This document shows, one piece after another, positions 13,501 through 22,287 of a stretch of 64,000 nt of DNA. The stretch is from Antedon mediterranea (lineage: Eukaryota > Echinodermata > Crinoidea > Comatulida > Antedonidae): contig NC_092680.1 of assembly GCF_964355755.1 (NCBI RefSeq), positions 3,015,001-3,079,000 on the forward strand, written 5' to 3'. A program made the position numbers and the translations under genes. The notes under the pieces are model-generated. The model had not been told where the DNA came from and ran no database searches. It saw only the letters and a program-made list of their open reading frames with translations. Numbering within the stretch: position 1 is the stretch's first letter; each line of letters opens with the position of its first letter.

Positions 13501-16500
13501 TGACAAGACACTGACTCGTGAAATTGGGCTGAAAATGGGGAAATCTTGTTTTTGGACTGACAGTATGATAGTTCTGCAGTACATCAAGAATGAAGAAAGG
13601 CGGTTTAAGACGTTCGTTAGCAACAGGTTAGCGACTATACACGACGGCTCTAATCCGGAACAATGGAGACATATCGAGGGGATACATAACCCGGCAGATA
13701 TTGTATCGAGAGGCCTCGAAGCGAGGCTGCTGGTAAACAACAAGTTTTGGTTGGAGGGTCCCACATTTTTAAGACAAGATACTGACAAAACCTGGCCTAT
13801 GCAACCAGATGGGTATGGTGATGTAAGCGCTGATGATCTAGAGGTGAAGAAATCTGTGAATGTGTGTACCAACGTGCAAGATAACGTTGTTATTCAACAC
13901 TATTTCGATCGATATTCGTCTTGGGTTGGATTAAAGCGAAGTGTAGCTTGGATATTGCGATTCAAAAGTTATGTCGTCCTTAAGAAAAGGAATGACATTC
14001 AGAGCCTTATCTGTGACAAACTCACGGTGGATGAAACCAAACAAGCAGAGAGGGTGATTATTCAGTATACCCAATCCACACGCTATAAAGACATCACAAA
14101 CATTAAGGGATTGGGAGCCTTCCTGGCTGACGATGGTATTATTCGGATTGGTGGTCGAATAGAACTGCAGACAACCCTCACCACTGACCAACGACATCAA
14201 ATTTTGTTGCCATGCGATAACCACGTAACCAACCTCGTTATACGGCATTACCATCTTCAAACAGGACATGGGGGTATTGAACGCACGCTGGCTGATATAA
14301 GACAGAAGTTTTGGTTGGTGAAGGGTCGGAGGAGCGTGAGACGGGAACTGTCACAGTGTATCGTGTGTAAGAGGATGAAAGCTCGGCCAACTGATCAAAT
14401 TATGGGTCTACTACCGAAGTCAAGGATGCAGATTGGCGAACCGCCATTCTCCAGGGTGGGTGTGGACTATTTTGGACCACTCGTCATTAAGCGTGGACGC
14501 ACAGAACATAAACGCTACGGTTGCGTGTTTACTTGCATGACGACACGAGCTGTCCATATAGAAGTCGCCCATTCTATGACGACGGATTCATTTATAAATG
14601 TATTGCAGAGGTTTATCGCTCGACGAGGAGTACCTCAAGAGATGGTCTCCGATAATGGCACGAACTTCGTTGGGGCCAAGCAAGAGCTCAGACGGGCCAT
14701 GACCGAATGGAATCGTCAACATATCGACAACTTTATGTTGCAGAAGGAAATCAGCTGGTCATTCAACCCACCGAAGGCGTCTCACATGGGCGGAGTCTGG
14801 GAAAGACAAATTCGCACTATAAGAACCATTATGTATAGTCTTGTGCGCCAACAGACACTTGATGATGAGAGTCTCACTACTCTGATGTGTGTCATCGAGA
14901 ACATCGTTAACAGCAGGCCTATTACGAAACTGTCCGACGATCCAAGTGATGATCAACCATTGACTCCTAACCATTTACTCCTGCTGAGGAGTGGACCATC
15001 CTTGCCTCCTGGACACTTTGCAGAGCAAGACATCTACAGGAGACGGTGGCGACAAGTCCAGTATCTCGCTGATATATTTTGGAGAAGGTGGGTGAAGGAA
15101 TACCTTCCATTGCTACAACATCGGCAAAAATGGGGTATGGAGAAAAGAGATCTTAAAATTGGTGATCTCGTCCTTATTACCGATAACTCTACTCCGCGCT
15201 ATCAATGGCCACTGGGGTTGGTGGTGGATGTGAATGTAGGTAGTGACGGACATGTAAGATCTGTACATATTAGAACTAAGGGTGGTGTCTATGAGAGACC
15301 TATAACCAAGTTATGTATGCTCGAAAGAGCTAATTAAGACCCTATAGTCGTGTTTACTATGTACATATGTATTTAGTTTTTATAATATTTCATTTACCTT
15401 TTTATTAAGTGATTGTTAAACCCGTTTGGTTTAAAGGGGGGAGTGTAAAGTATTGAAATATAATAGAACGCCCTCTATAATTTTGTGGATGTTGCTCCTA
15501 GGTCTAATATATAGGGGTGTGACCAAATTCCAGGAGAGATGAATTTTGGGTTTGAACAGCGACACATCTCCAACTCGACACTTTTCTAATTTTTTGTTGT
15601 GACAAATTGTTTATTTGGAACTTGTTTGTAACTTTTACAACTTGTTTATAACTTTGAAAGCTTGGTTAATTGTATGAAACATTTATGTGTAATTTGGCAA
15701 CATTTGTGATTTCGACAACCTTGTTACTTTTTATATCTGTTTTGAACTGGGAGTAGTTCAAGTGCATCTGTTTACTGTGATTGGTATATTTGAGGCGTCA
15801 AAGTCAGAACAGAACGGAAGATCGGTCTATTGTAAATAAATTGTAGATATTGTATTTGCTGGATCAGTGTCTTTTGTTATCTGCGTCGATTGACCACACA
15901 CGCCACCAAGCGAACTCGCGTAGTACGCTACAATAATAAAAGGCAATTTCAAAATTGTGACATTTCAAAATGTTATGCTTGGGTTGGTGAATTCTTCCAA
16001 AAACCTACAGTACATTGGTTTTTGTCTTAATTGTCATTTGGTGAATATTGAGAACTAACAGTACTTCAATATAGTAGATGGTCTAACATTTTTCACTAAC
16101 AACTTTTAAATCAACATAGCAAATTTACTTTACAATTTATATATGAAACATTATCTAAATCCAATATTTAGGTAATTTCCAGCAGGCGCCACATAATACT
16201 GCAATCTATACAGCTTCACTTACAAAGGAAATCAGTATTATTATTGGAGGTGGAGAAATTTCCAGCAATTATACTTTAATTGATAATAGAAGAGAATTGA
16301 TAGACTGTCTGTCATTTCCCAGTGTCATTAAATTGAGTACTTTGTAATTATATAACTATACAATATTGATATTACAGCCGCCTGATGGAATCTTAAATAC
16401 AGAAGTATACAATTCTTTGTGTCGTGTGAAAGTATAATGATAAAATTTGACATACAGCAGCGTACATTAAAGCAGCTAGTGTACCTTAATGGTAAAAAAA

Positions 16501-19500
16501 GATTCTACAAAATTATGAAATTGTTAATTGTTATTTGCATGCTAATTAATATACAACAAGATTAATTCCCATGCTGTATGTGTTTATTATGTTTACGTCA
16601 CATAAAGCTCTGTCTACACTATCAAACTAGTTTAACTTAGAGATACTATCGCCAGTGTTCAGAAGAGGAGTTTACCAAGCTAATAAATATGCAAGTACAG
16701 CACCTGATCCTGTGCCAGACCTTGCAAGGTAACCTGATTTAAACTCTGTCTACACTATCAAACTAGTTTGCCTTAGAGATCTTAAGCTACTATCGCCAGT
16801 GTTCAGAAGAGGAGTAATAGTAATACCAAGCTAATAAATATGCAAGTACAGCACCTGATCCTGTGCCAGATCTTGCAAGGTAACCTGATTTAAACTCTGT
16901 CTACACTATTAAACTAGTGTGATGTGTCCAAATATGCTTGTGATATGCTTAAATATGGTAGTGATATGACATCATCATGTCCATATATGGGCACATCACA
17001 TTTGTTTGTCACATAAAGTTTGATAGTGTAGACAGAGCTTAAGTGATGAAAACATACAAGCACCCATACAATTCTTTTTAGTTTATTTTTCTTAGGAACT
17101 AATATCACATATTTTATTAATTTAATTGAACATTTCAGAATACTTGTTTTTGTGATCAGTGAATGCTTTCTAATTATGATGTCACAAATAAGGCATCAAA
17201 TTACAGTACGTTACCATAGAAACTTGATAACAGAAATGATTAAAACTAGCTGTAATGAGCACTTTGTGTTTGTTGGCTATATAGTGTAGAAACACATTCG
17301 ATTATAATTTTTTTTACAAAATATTTTCATTTTCATTTTGTTGTGGCAGCTATCAGTATCACTCAGCATTATGGATTTCAGTATACATCTAAAATGTTTT
17401 AATCTATTGGTAATTTGGCCATGCACCTTTTGTGTTGTCTTTTTGCAGCTTTCTATAGATAAAAAAAAAATATACATAATTGCCTGCTATTAGTCTATGA
17501 CAATAATTTATTTCCTCACCTGAAGGAGGGATATAACCTTCCATAGAGTCAGTATGCACAAGTGTGTGATGGTGGTGATGGGAGTGATGGTTAAATGACG
17601 GTGCCATCAGATACTGTCTGGAACTACTCGGACCAATTGTAGTAGATTGACCTGAAATTAAAAACAAATTAATTATATTCTGATACTATCTTTTTGTCTT
17701 GTTGGCCTTTTGTTCATTCACAATTACAATAATTATAAGTGGGTAATAATATACATTAGTAATTTTATATTGTCTTGTATCTGTCAAATTTACCAAGCTG
17801 TTCTGTCACAGGGGGTTAGTGATAAGGGTGTTTTCACTGAAGAAAATCCTAAAATTTATTTAGAAATCATAGATATTTATGAATCGATCTCAATGGAGAG
17901 ACAGCGTAAAATTGGTTGAGATTCAGACTGTACTATTTTGTACAGTTTTTGGAAATACACAACTGTACTTTTGCCTCATCATTCAGATAGAGCAGTTTGT
18001 ACAATGCATGATAAATTAAGACGGTAGGGGATTGCTGTACAGATCAATATATGCACTGTAATAACAAGAATTTTTTTTTAGCAACCACACCGCTCATCTC
18101 ACGATAACTACCATCTACATGCATCTCAATATTTATCAGCAAATGTTCTCATTATAAATTCATAGACTCTTTTTTTTAGCAGACGTGCTTTTGGGTGTGG
18201 TGCGTATACCCAGAGAGTCTGACTTTCCATCTATTTTTTCAGTCGTGAGTTTTAAATTACTGTATAAGCTACTGCATGGTACAGTAACTGTTTCCTAATG
18301 CCTCCGTGCTCTTGAATAAAGGGCCTTTCACACCTGCTCCGGCACGCCTCTGGTCCGGCGACGGCAAATCCAATCGAACGTCAATGTTTCGTTTTTACGC
18401 GGCTACGCGCATATCGATTGGTGCTTGGCCGCGTGGAGCGCCGTGAAAACGAAACATTGGCGTTCGATTCGCCGGACTGGAACCGTGCCGGAACAGGTGT
18501 GAAACACCCTTAAAACTGTCTAAAGGAGCGGCGCGAAAATACTGTAGATTAATGTTAAGTTCGTAGTTTACTATATAAATAATTGAACAAGAAATGAATT
18601 AACATTGAATTTAAATATAAATAAATATATTTGCCACAAATAGGTCATAATACAAAACCTTAAGGCTGTTTGTATTAGGTTTTTCAAACATAATATTGTA
18701 AGCTTCATGCAGCTACTTAATCATGCCTTTGATAGTGTGTATGTTTATGCACTGATTTAAGCTCACATTTGTTTGCACTCTCCATGGCGACATCCCTGCA
18801 GCAAGTGGGCTTTATTTGTATGGAAACATTATGGCAGTATTGTAATATGAACTAGCATTGAATTAATTGCAAATAGTTGTATTGAGAAATATGTTAATGC
18901 TTCAATAACCATCTGTCACATCAATCTTAAGATTTTACATACGTTAGCATTTTTTTTCTTAATTAATGTACATTACTATAATAATAGGTGATTGACATTG
19001 ATTCATGCTAACATTCTGATTTACTGACACCAATTCTTTAAAGCTTTGTTTACACTATCAAACTTTATGTGACAAAAAAATATGATGTGCCCATAAATGG
19101 ACATGTCATATCACTACCATATTTGGGCATATCACTACCATTTTTGGCACATCACACTTTTTTGTCAAACGCTTGGTATAATTAATATAAAACCATTTTT
19201 TTTTTTTTTTTGTAAACAAAGGCAGCTAAAAAATCGGGCATTTTTTGGCATTTTCGCTTTTGAGTATCATAATAACATTTATCATTTATATTATTTTTTG
19301 AAATTGATAACTTGCTTATTCCTGTATCTTTAACTCACCTGGAACATTTTACCAATGATTTTAAATTTAAAAAAAAATTAAAAATAAATAATTTAAACAT
19401 CAGCTATTATTTTGAGCAACAATTTATATTCATTTGTTTTGTTTTTAAATCCTACAGAAACCCGTCAACTTTTTGTTTTCACAATGCGCAAATTAGTCAG

Positions 19501-20984
19501 TGTCAAGCTAAACAATCTACACAGAATCATACACCCTGTGACTGACGTAAAAATACTACTGAAATTTTCTATTCAAGTTGAGAATTCTGCATATTTGGAA
19601 TACGAAACAAAATCAAGAACATTAAATGTATTTGTGCATATCTAGAGATATCATTTGTATGATTTATGATTAATATACGATGAATCAACTAAACATTAAA
19701 GTATGTAATTTATGTCTGCAGTTTGCTTTTGAATATTGTCATATTATTTTTACCGCATAATTATCTACAGACAGATTTAAGACATTTTAAGAATTTTCTG
19801 TCATTAAAGTTTGGTAATACACGCTCAAAAATCATTCTTTCAACTTTTAAATAAAATATTTCCAATACAACATTCATTAATGTATACTATTTTATAACTG
19901 TTAATTTCCCATGGAAAATGCAATATTACCAGAGTTTTGTCAATTGAAACAAATTATTTAAAGATCGATCAACTATTAATTTTACTTTTTGAAAATGTTC
20001 ACCATCATCATACTCCATCATGTTTTTAACTTTAAAATTGTATTGTCCGCGAAAAACATGAAAAATGAAGATTTATTTATTAAATCAGACTTTGAACATG
20101 TTATTTTATAGTTTTAATCAAGTTGATCACTTCCGTACAACTAATTGTTAATATTAAATTGGAATATTCAACCCAAATTTTGTTAAAAAACAATACATCT
20201 TTAAACATAGATCTCTAGTAGTAAGAGATCTTGTAATACAGGTAGTACATTGTACTTTGTGTAGTCAACTGAAGACGTATGGTGATAATTGAGAATTTTC
20301 AGTTGCAGCACAGTGAACCAAACTGTGAAACAGCCTTCCCAATTATTATGAGTAACATTCCTTTCATCAAAGTTTTCAAAACCTTTTTGAAACACATCTT
20401 TTTAGTGGTAATTCATTTTTAGTTGTTTGTAATTTAATCTGACAATACTTCTTTCGTTTCGAACGCATTTTTTATTTTTAAGTGCTCTGCTTATTGTTAA
20501 AAAGTTAATAAATATGGCAACATTAACCTTAATAAATATAAAGCTAGTAGGTACTGTAAAAAAACTAAACAAATTTTTGCGTAAATCTCGGTTTAACACC
20601 TTCAGTATAAGTTCTTTCTTTGATGTATCATAAACACATGGATTTCATTCACCTTATCACATTGTTTCAAACAACCCCAACACTCAACACTTTTAAACGA
20701 ACATATGACGCGCACATAAAAACTAAGCATCATTTAAGGTAAGCAAATAAAAAACCAATACCTGTTACAACCATCTGATTTCCTGAACTATTTGTGCCAT
20801 TATTGCCACCACCAGAATGGAAAAACTGAGGTCTATTGCCAACAGTTGGATAAGGAGACGATGGCGAGTTGGTATTTAAGAAACCGCTGGTGCTTCTGTA
20901 TGGTTGGTACGGGCTCTGAACCCGCCTGTTCAAAGGGAGCGGAGGAAGTCTACGGGTCCCAACTTGACGTGCCGGGCTCGACAT
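1530..20984 (-). CDS. GAF-domain 3',5'-cyclic nucleotide phosphodiesterase, N-terminal part (partial)
   Basis: Coding exons in transcript order: 20762-20984, 17520-17651, 9033-9209, 6640-6674, 4333-4494, 3737-3768, 2632-2740, 1530-1623. All junctions are GT-AG and in phase, giving 321 residues before the window ends. The first ATG (20984) follows an in-frame stop, and a short upstream ORF lies in the leader. Residues 1-118 are Ser/Pro/Gly/Asn-rich with a histidine run (HHSHHHHH) in exon 2. Residues ~121-150 hold the short helical motif YLNDNPDFVEEYV...LEKW, which resembles the N-termini of PDE5, 6, 10 and 11. Residues ~190-321 read as a GAF-A domain (LFELTQDL, LINADSYRLYLVNE, KGKTFAGFVAYSQ, ALGLPIF). 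The family hydrolyses cAMP and/or cGMP, and its GAF domains bind cyclic nucleotide. GAF-B and the HD catalytic domain are not in the window. The GAF-A is closest in feel to PDE10/PDE11, but the subfamily is not certain. Confidence 0.8.
1928..2072. mobile_element. CArG-MITE copy 2
   Basis: Left end AAAGCCTTGTCTACACTATC and right end GATAGTGTAAACAGAGCTT. The interior has one CCATATATGG block and one ACCATATTTAAG unit. It lies in an intron of the phosphodiesterase gene. Confidence 0.8.
2797..3166. mobile_element. MITE family B (GGGGGACAATA ends), copy 1
   Basis: A degenerate copy of the element best seen at 33370-33654. The left end is AAAGATGTACAGCATCTTC-like, the right end is GGGGGACAATATACAG. 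The body includes AATCAGACT, a run ending in TTTTCAGGTA, and a diverged GGTCAACGTG block. Confidence 0.6.
4557..4731. mobile_element. CArG-MITE copy 3 with a five-unit 21-bp array
   Basis: The left end is AAAGCTCTGTCTCCACTGTC and the right end GATAGAGTAGACAGAGCTT. Between them, five head-to-tail 21-bp units each carry CCATATTTGG, at 4585, 4606, 4627, 4648 and 4669. Other copies have one to three such units, so the unit has expanded here. Confidence 0.85.
4730..5043. mobile_element. MITE family B, copy 2
   Basis: It abuts the CArG-MITE copy 3. The left end contains CGTCCCCCAAAAACAT and the right end TCAGGGGGACAAAACATG. The interior shares GGTCAAAGTGGA and the TTTTTTCAGGTAA stretch with the copy at 33370. 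Confidence 0.7.
9259..9470 (-). mobile_element. tRNA-derived SINE, copy 1
   Basis: Read on the minus strand, it begins GTGGAGTTGTAGCTTGGTGG (A-box-like), continues to GGGTTCAATCCTG (B-box-like) and ends in a poly-A run seen as T's at 9259-9273. It shares its 5' part with the SINE at 38326. It lies in the same intron as the BEL element. Confidence 0.7.
9535..9539. repeat. 5-bp target-site duplication (left) of the BEL element
   Basis: ATAAT immediately before the 5' LTR, repeated as ATAAT immediately after the 3' LTR at 15933-15937. Five base pairs is within the 4-6 bp range known for BEL/Pao integrases. Confidence 0.85.
9540..10028 (+). repeat. 5' LTR of the BEL element
   Basis: Begins TGTAAAGTATTG and ends TAGTACGCTACA. 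The 489 bp match 15444-15932 throughout by eye. It would contain the promoter and transcript start. Only 23 nt separate its end from the ATG, so the leader is short. The primer-binding site should start at 10029 (GTGATTGACTAG...), but I cannot assign its tRNA. Confidence 0.95.
10052..15337 (+). CDS. BEL/Pao gag-pol polyprotein (intact)
   Basis: One 1761-residue frame encodes the capsid-like and replication proteins of the retrotransposon. Order: Gag with a Pao-type peptidase-associated region (residues ~130-330); a CCHC knuckle (CFNCLKPGHNASRC, ~391-404) preceded by a second Cys/His cluster; a poly-Gln linker from CAA repeats (~435-442); an aspartic protease with LLDSGSTSSF (~500-510); a reverse transcriptase with the YVDD catalytic box (~914); an RNase H starting near HFADASEIAYG (~1093); and an integrase with an HHCC zinc motif (HYH...H and CIVC, ~1399-1445) and the D,D,E triad (GVDYFGP ~1472, SDNGTNF ~1533, GVWERQ ~1584). 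There is no envelope-like ORF. Length and order are normal for an autonomous BEL/Pao element, and I see no stop or frameshift. The ATG at 10052 is the first in the frame after the LTR. Confidence 0.97.
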   Translation: MAEDRKTTLTLQRRNRKGLVTRSLNTLSALLKTEGVTIVDIDDQLERVDEAFKVVEKAHLALLDVIDDDDIFEQEEEWMAKVEKEYTDQRRSALAHSCELRKVDHGNGKVDAANNQQGTKAVGELKTSSSNLSMDSLVKAMSLPRPELQMYDGNPLRYWPFIRAFDVLMSEVSDDNFKLTTLLKYCRGRASDALQCCLMRPPTEGYKLAREILSERFGDKGTIVQTWVDKIVNRPKIDVAELRQFTDDLSSCRETLDAMGFLGELNNQRSLRSIIDKLPRYLQIRWVKEYQRIKLRGSPPTIAHVVDFVKSASKEANDPVFGSLVSGSAGNKPERQTTSNREPEKRRNKNFAIGSPSCQMCEGSHSLFGCLQFKEKNVEERLSFVKRNRLCFNCLKPGHNASRCLLNRTCSVAGCGQKHTKFLHIIKPKATQQQQQQQQAPASKAQPHQAEQTPAASVPQQPQTQPVGHADKMNTFISLPILPVTIRSPESGIEVDAYALLDSGSTSSFCTERLAKTLKVRGRPENLIINTIGDNESSVPSRIISLEVRGMGGGEPVALPLVYSTRKMTIRSSTSRALKLDEVNKWPHLNGVNLPRLDNSEVDLLIGLDVPDALQPLEIRAGGKGEPYATRTSLGWSLNGPVMGRNEKRSSTFACEIQNNVRLDQILERFWTTDCDVPALDDDDRMMSVNDKRVVKLWDQNVQFKDGHYHLPIPFKQRPPILPDNRHTAEVRLGHLRRKLVKDVSLKAKYAEVIKTLVEENHAEPVGNRNSTFPNWYLPHHAVPKKNGDVRVVFDCAAKHRGLSLNDVVMQGPDLVNSLMGVLLRFRRRQYAIMGDIKAMFHQVRVPPNEREVLRFLWWTDDEMTEVSTYRMCVHLFGGTWCPSASTYALRKAAQDNRAKVDVNITEIVNENFYVDDALISVSTEEEGVRVLKNLTALLSMGGFKLTKWIANSSEILRHVPVEDRATTVKELDLEGAILPSEKALGMKWNVEDDTFGFNVNHKDTPKTRRGVLSALSSVFDPHGFAAPFTLRGKLIVQQLVRRGVDWDESVPDDLLSRWQSWQNDLQNLQNLKIPRCLEDNVFGTVVARELHHFADASEIAYGVTTYLRTTNEDNCTRSALILAKSRLCPMKTVTIPRLELMAATLAVKIDKTLTREIGLKMGKSCFWTDSMIVLQYIKNEERRFKTFVSNRLATIHDGSNPEQWRHIEGIHNPADIVSRGLEARLLVNNKFWLEGPTFLRQDTDKTWPMQPDGYGDVSADDLEVKKSVNVCTNVQDNVVIQHYFDRYSSWVGLKRSVAWILRFKSYVVLKKRNDIQSLICDKLTVDETKQAERVIIQYTQSTRYKDITNIKGLGAFLADDGIIRIGGRIELQTTLTTDQRHQILLPCDNHVTNLVIRHYHLQTGHGGIERTLADIRQKFWLVKGRRSVRRELSQCIVCKRMKARPTDQIMGLLPKSRMQIGEPPFSRVGVDYFGPLVIKRGRTEHKRYGCVFTCMTTRAVHIEVAHSMTTDSFINVLQRFIARRGVPQEMVSDNGTNFVGAKQELRRAMTEWNRQHIDNFMLQKEISWSFNPPKASHMGGVWERQIRTIRTIMYSLVRQQTLDDESLTTLMCVIENIVNSRPITKLSDDPSDDQPLTPNHLLLLRSGPSLPPGHFAEQDIYRRRWRQVQYLADIFWRRWVKEYLPLLQHRQKWGMEKRDLKIGDLVLITDNSTPRYQWPLGLVVDVNVGSDGHVRSVHIRTKGGVYERPITKLCMLERAN
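15433..15443 (+). other. Polypurine tract of the BEL element
   Basis: AAAGGGGGGAG directly abuts the 3' LTR. This is the expected primer site for plus-strand DNA synthesis. Confidence 0.85.
15444..15932 (+). repeat. 3' LTR of the BEL element
   Basis: 489 bp, same ends and sequence as the 5' LTR, followed by the right copy of the target duplication (ATAAT, 15933-15937). Confidence 0.95.
16606..16893. repeat. Direct tandem duplication of a ~140-bp unit beginning with MITE-end sequence
   Basis: Units at about 16606-16741 and 16742-16893 share CTGTCTACACTATCAAACTA at their start, then ACTATCGCCAGTGTTCAGAA, GCTAATAAATATGCAAGTAC and TTGCAAGGTAACCTGATTTA. The second has small insertions. The array runs straight into CArG-MITE copy 4. 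Confidence 0.85.
16894..17043. mobile_element. CArG-MITE copy 4
   Basis: Left end CTGTCTACACTATTAAACTA, right end GATAGTGTAGACAGAGCTT. CCATATATGG is present once on the plus strand. Confidence 0.8.
18318..18514. mobile_element. GC-rich palindromic MITE, family C copy 1
   Basis: Near-perfect inverted ends: AAGGGCCTTTCACACCTGCT on the left and, on the right, CAGGTGTGAAACACCCTT. The inner halves also pair (TCAATGTTTCGTTTT with AAAACGAAACATTGG). The whole element could fold into one long hairpin. It is clearly GC-richer than its surroundings. Confidence 0.8.
19038..19172. mobile_element. CArG-MITE copy 5, right end truncated
   Basis: Left end AAAGCTTTGTTTACACTATC. The inner blocks CCATAAATGG, CCATATTTGG and CCATTTTTGG all fit CC(A/T)6GG. 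The right inverted end is missing after TTTTTTGTCAAAC. Confidence 0.75.
20035..20205. mobile_element. MITE family B, copy 3 (internally deleted)
   Basis: Left end TGTATTGTCCGCGAAAAACA, right end AACAATACATCTTTAA. It shares the AAATCAGACTTTGAA block but lacks most of the middle found in the copy at 33370. Confidence 0.6.
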
Positions 20985-21076
20985 GCTCACACTTTGTCTT
21001 GTTTACCCTTTCTTTCGTTTTTATTCCGATATAAGTATAAATAATATGTTTCCTTGAATCATCATGTAAAGCATGT
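20985..21076 (-). other. 5' UTR part of the first coding PDE exon, with a small upstream ORF
   Basis: A good acceptor (CTTTTCAG) on the minus strand ends at 21077, so this exon probably spans 20762-21076. Before the chosen ATG there is a 17-codon ORF (from the ATG nearest the acceptor) that ends at an in-frame TAA. Such an upstream ORF often lowers main-ORF translation; that role is inference. A further non-coding exon near 21787-21900 is possible (GAA|GTAAGT donor). Confidence 0.45.
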
Positions 21077-21354
21077 CCTGAAAAGAAGAAGAATTTAAAT
21101 ATAATTAGTTGTGCAAAGTATTATCAGAACCAAAGCATGATGACCCTACTAATAATTCTTATATTATAATTAATGCAAGTAATATTATTTATTAATAACT
21201 TAACAGAATAAAATGTATAACAAATATAAAGAATAAACTGATTTAATAAGTAAATAAAGAGACAAAAAATTAAAAGGCAAATCAGGACTACAGAACAATA
21301 GCCAGCTAGCCACAAAAACTTTACGAGATGCCACGATCCCCTCGCAGTCACATG

Positions 21355-21454
21355 TTGCGCAAGAACATTCCTGCGCAAATTAAAATTGTGAAAGTTACTT
21401 GCGCAATAAAATCCTTGTGGCAATTTTAAAATGCGCAAGAAATTTCTTGCGCAA
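21355..21454. promoter_or_regulatory. Cluster of five GCGCAA sites (C/EBP-like), with a 20-bp palindrome
   Basis: TTGCGCAA occurs at 21355, 21399 and 21447, with CTGCGCAA at 21371 and ATGCGCAA at 21431. The last two sites form a perfect palindrome, GCGCAAGAAATTTCTTGCGC, at 21433-21452. TTGCGCAA is the bZIP C/EBP-type consensus. The cluster is ~0.4 kb upstream of the PDE start codon, probably in a 5' intron. Regulatory function is inferred from motif density only. Confidence 0.45.
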
Positions 21455-22219
21455 TTTCAAACATAACATTTTACATAAGCCTAAATATTAAAATGTACCT
21501 AGGCCTCCTACCCCTAGTCTCTAGGTTATCCTACAGTATCTAGGCTTAAAAAAACATAGGCCTATTTTTATCTACCTACTAAAATAGTGGTGGTGTACAG
21601 CAACATGCAGTGATTTGTAATGCATGTGTATTGTTTGTATGTAGAGGCCTAACTAGCCGATAGCCTGCACATTTACTGTACATGTGGCCGTCGAGATAGC
21701 TCTCACTCACTCATCAGACGGAGATTAAACTAAACAATATTAATTTCATGTTTATTGTCAGCTAAATATTATAAATAAACTTACTTCAATTGTTTACACC
21801 ACCCCGATTTCAGCTTGGCTCTAGGCCTAGCATACCAACACGTTTTGTTTCACCGCACTCTCTCCTCCGTAACTAGCCTGTCTCCATCCACTTGTTTATT
21901 TATATCTGAAATGACAGATTGAATTTTGTATTAAGTGTGGAATAGTCCATTATTTCAAAGGGAATTGTACAGATCATCTAAGATCGATCCACAACAAATA
22001 AGAGAACAAAAATAATCATCAATCATCATAAAGGATGCAAAGAATTGGCTAATAAATGACCATAATGAAGAAAATGTGTGTTTGGACTTCAAATTAAAAA
22101 TACTTATTTGCTGCTGCTTGTAATAAATTTCACCTGCAAACAATGTGACTGACAACACAAATAAAACAAAAACCAATATACATTTAGGTCACAGTAAATT
22201 TTATTGTCTTGCCAGAGCG

Positions 22220-22287
22220 CGTATCGCTACGTCACTCTGGACGCGAGCGACCGACCCTGTATGCTACGTCACATTGTACGCGAGCAT
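22220..22287. promoter_or_regulatory. Duplicated CRE-like block
   Basis: Two direct repeats about 37 bp apart, each with GCTACGTCAC (22226 and 22263) followed by ACGCGAGC. GTGACGTA on the other strand is a CREB/ATF-type site. They lie just upstream of the probable 5' end of the phosphodiesterase gene. A cAMP-responsive site beside a gene that degrades cyclic nucleotides would make sense, but this is inference. Confidence 0.4.

Larger units (their letters stand above)
9540..15932 (+). mobile_element. Complete BEL/Pao LTR retrotransposon
   Basis: The element is 6393 bp with two 489-bp LTRs that look identical base for base by eye. It has TG...CA termini, a matching 5-bp target duplication, a purine-rich tract before the 3' LTR and one uninterrupted 1761-codon gag-pol frame. 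Identical LTRs mean insertion was recent relative to the neutral rate, because both LTRs are copied from one template. It is antisense to the phosphodiesterase gene, in the intron between exons 17520-17651 and 9033-9209. Composition inside the ORF is visibly less AT-rich than the flanks. Confidence 0.95.
9210..17519. other. Large PDE intron with nested mobile elements
   Basis: This 8.3-kb intron holds, in order, a minus-strand SINE, the BEL/Pao element, the tandem duplication and CArG-MITE copy 4. Without the BEL element and its duplication the intron would be about 1.9 kb. I saw no additional exon. Confidence 0.6.
17652..20761. other. PDE intron 1 (coding), 3.1 kb
   Basis: Contains MITE family C copy 1, CArG-MITE copy 5 and a partial family B copy. 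The remainder is AT-rich with several short open frames that lack codon bias or splice context. Confidence 0.5.

Noticed and set aside
12925-13872. Minus-strand ORFs under the BEL polyprotein, up to 315 codons
   Set aside because: They are mirror frames of a long, codon-biased plus-strand gene with clear catalytic motifs.
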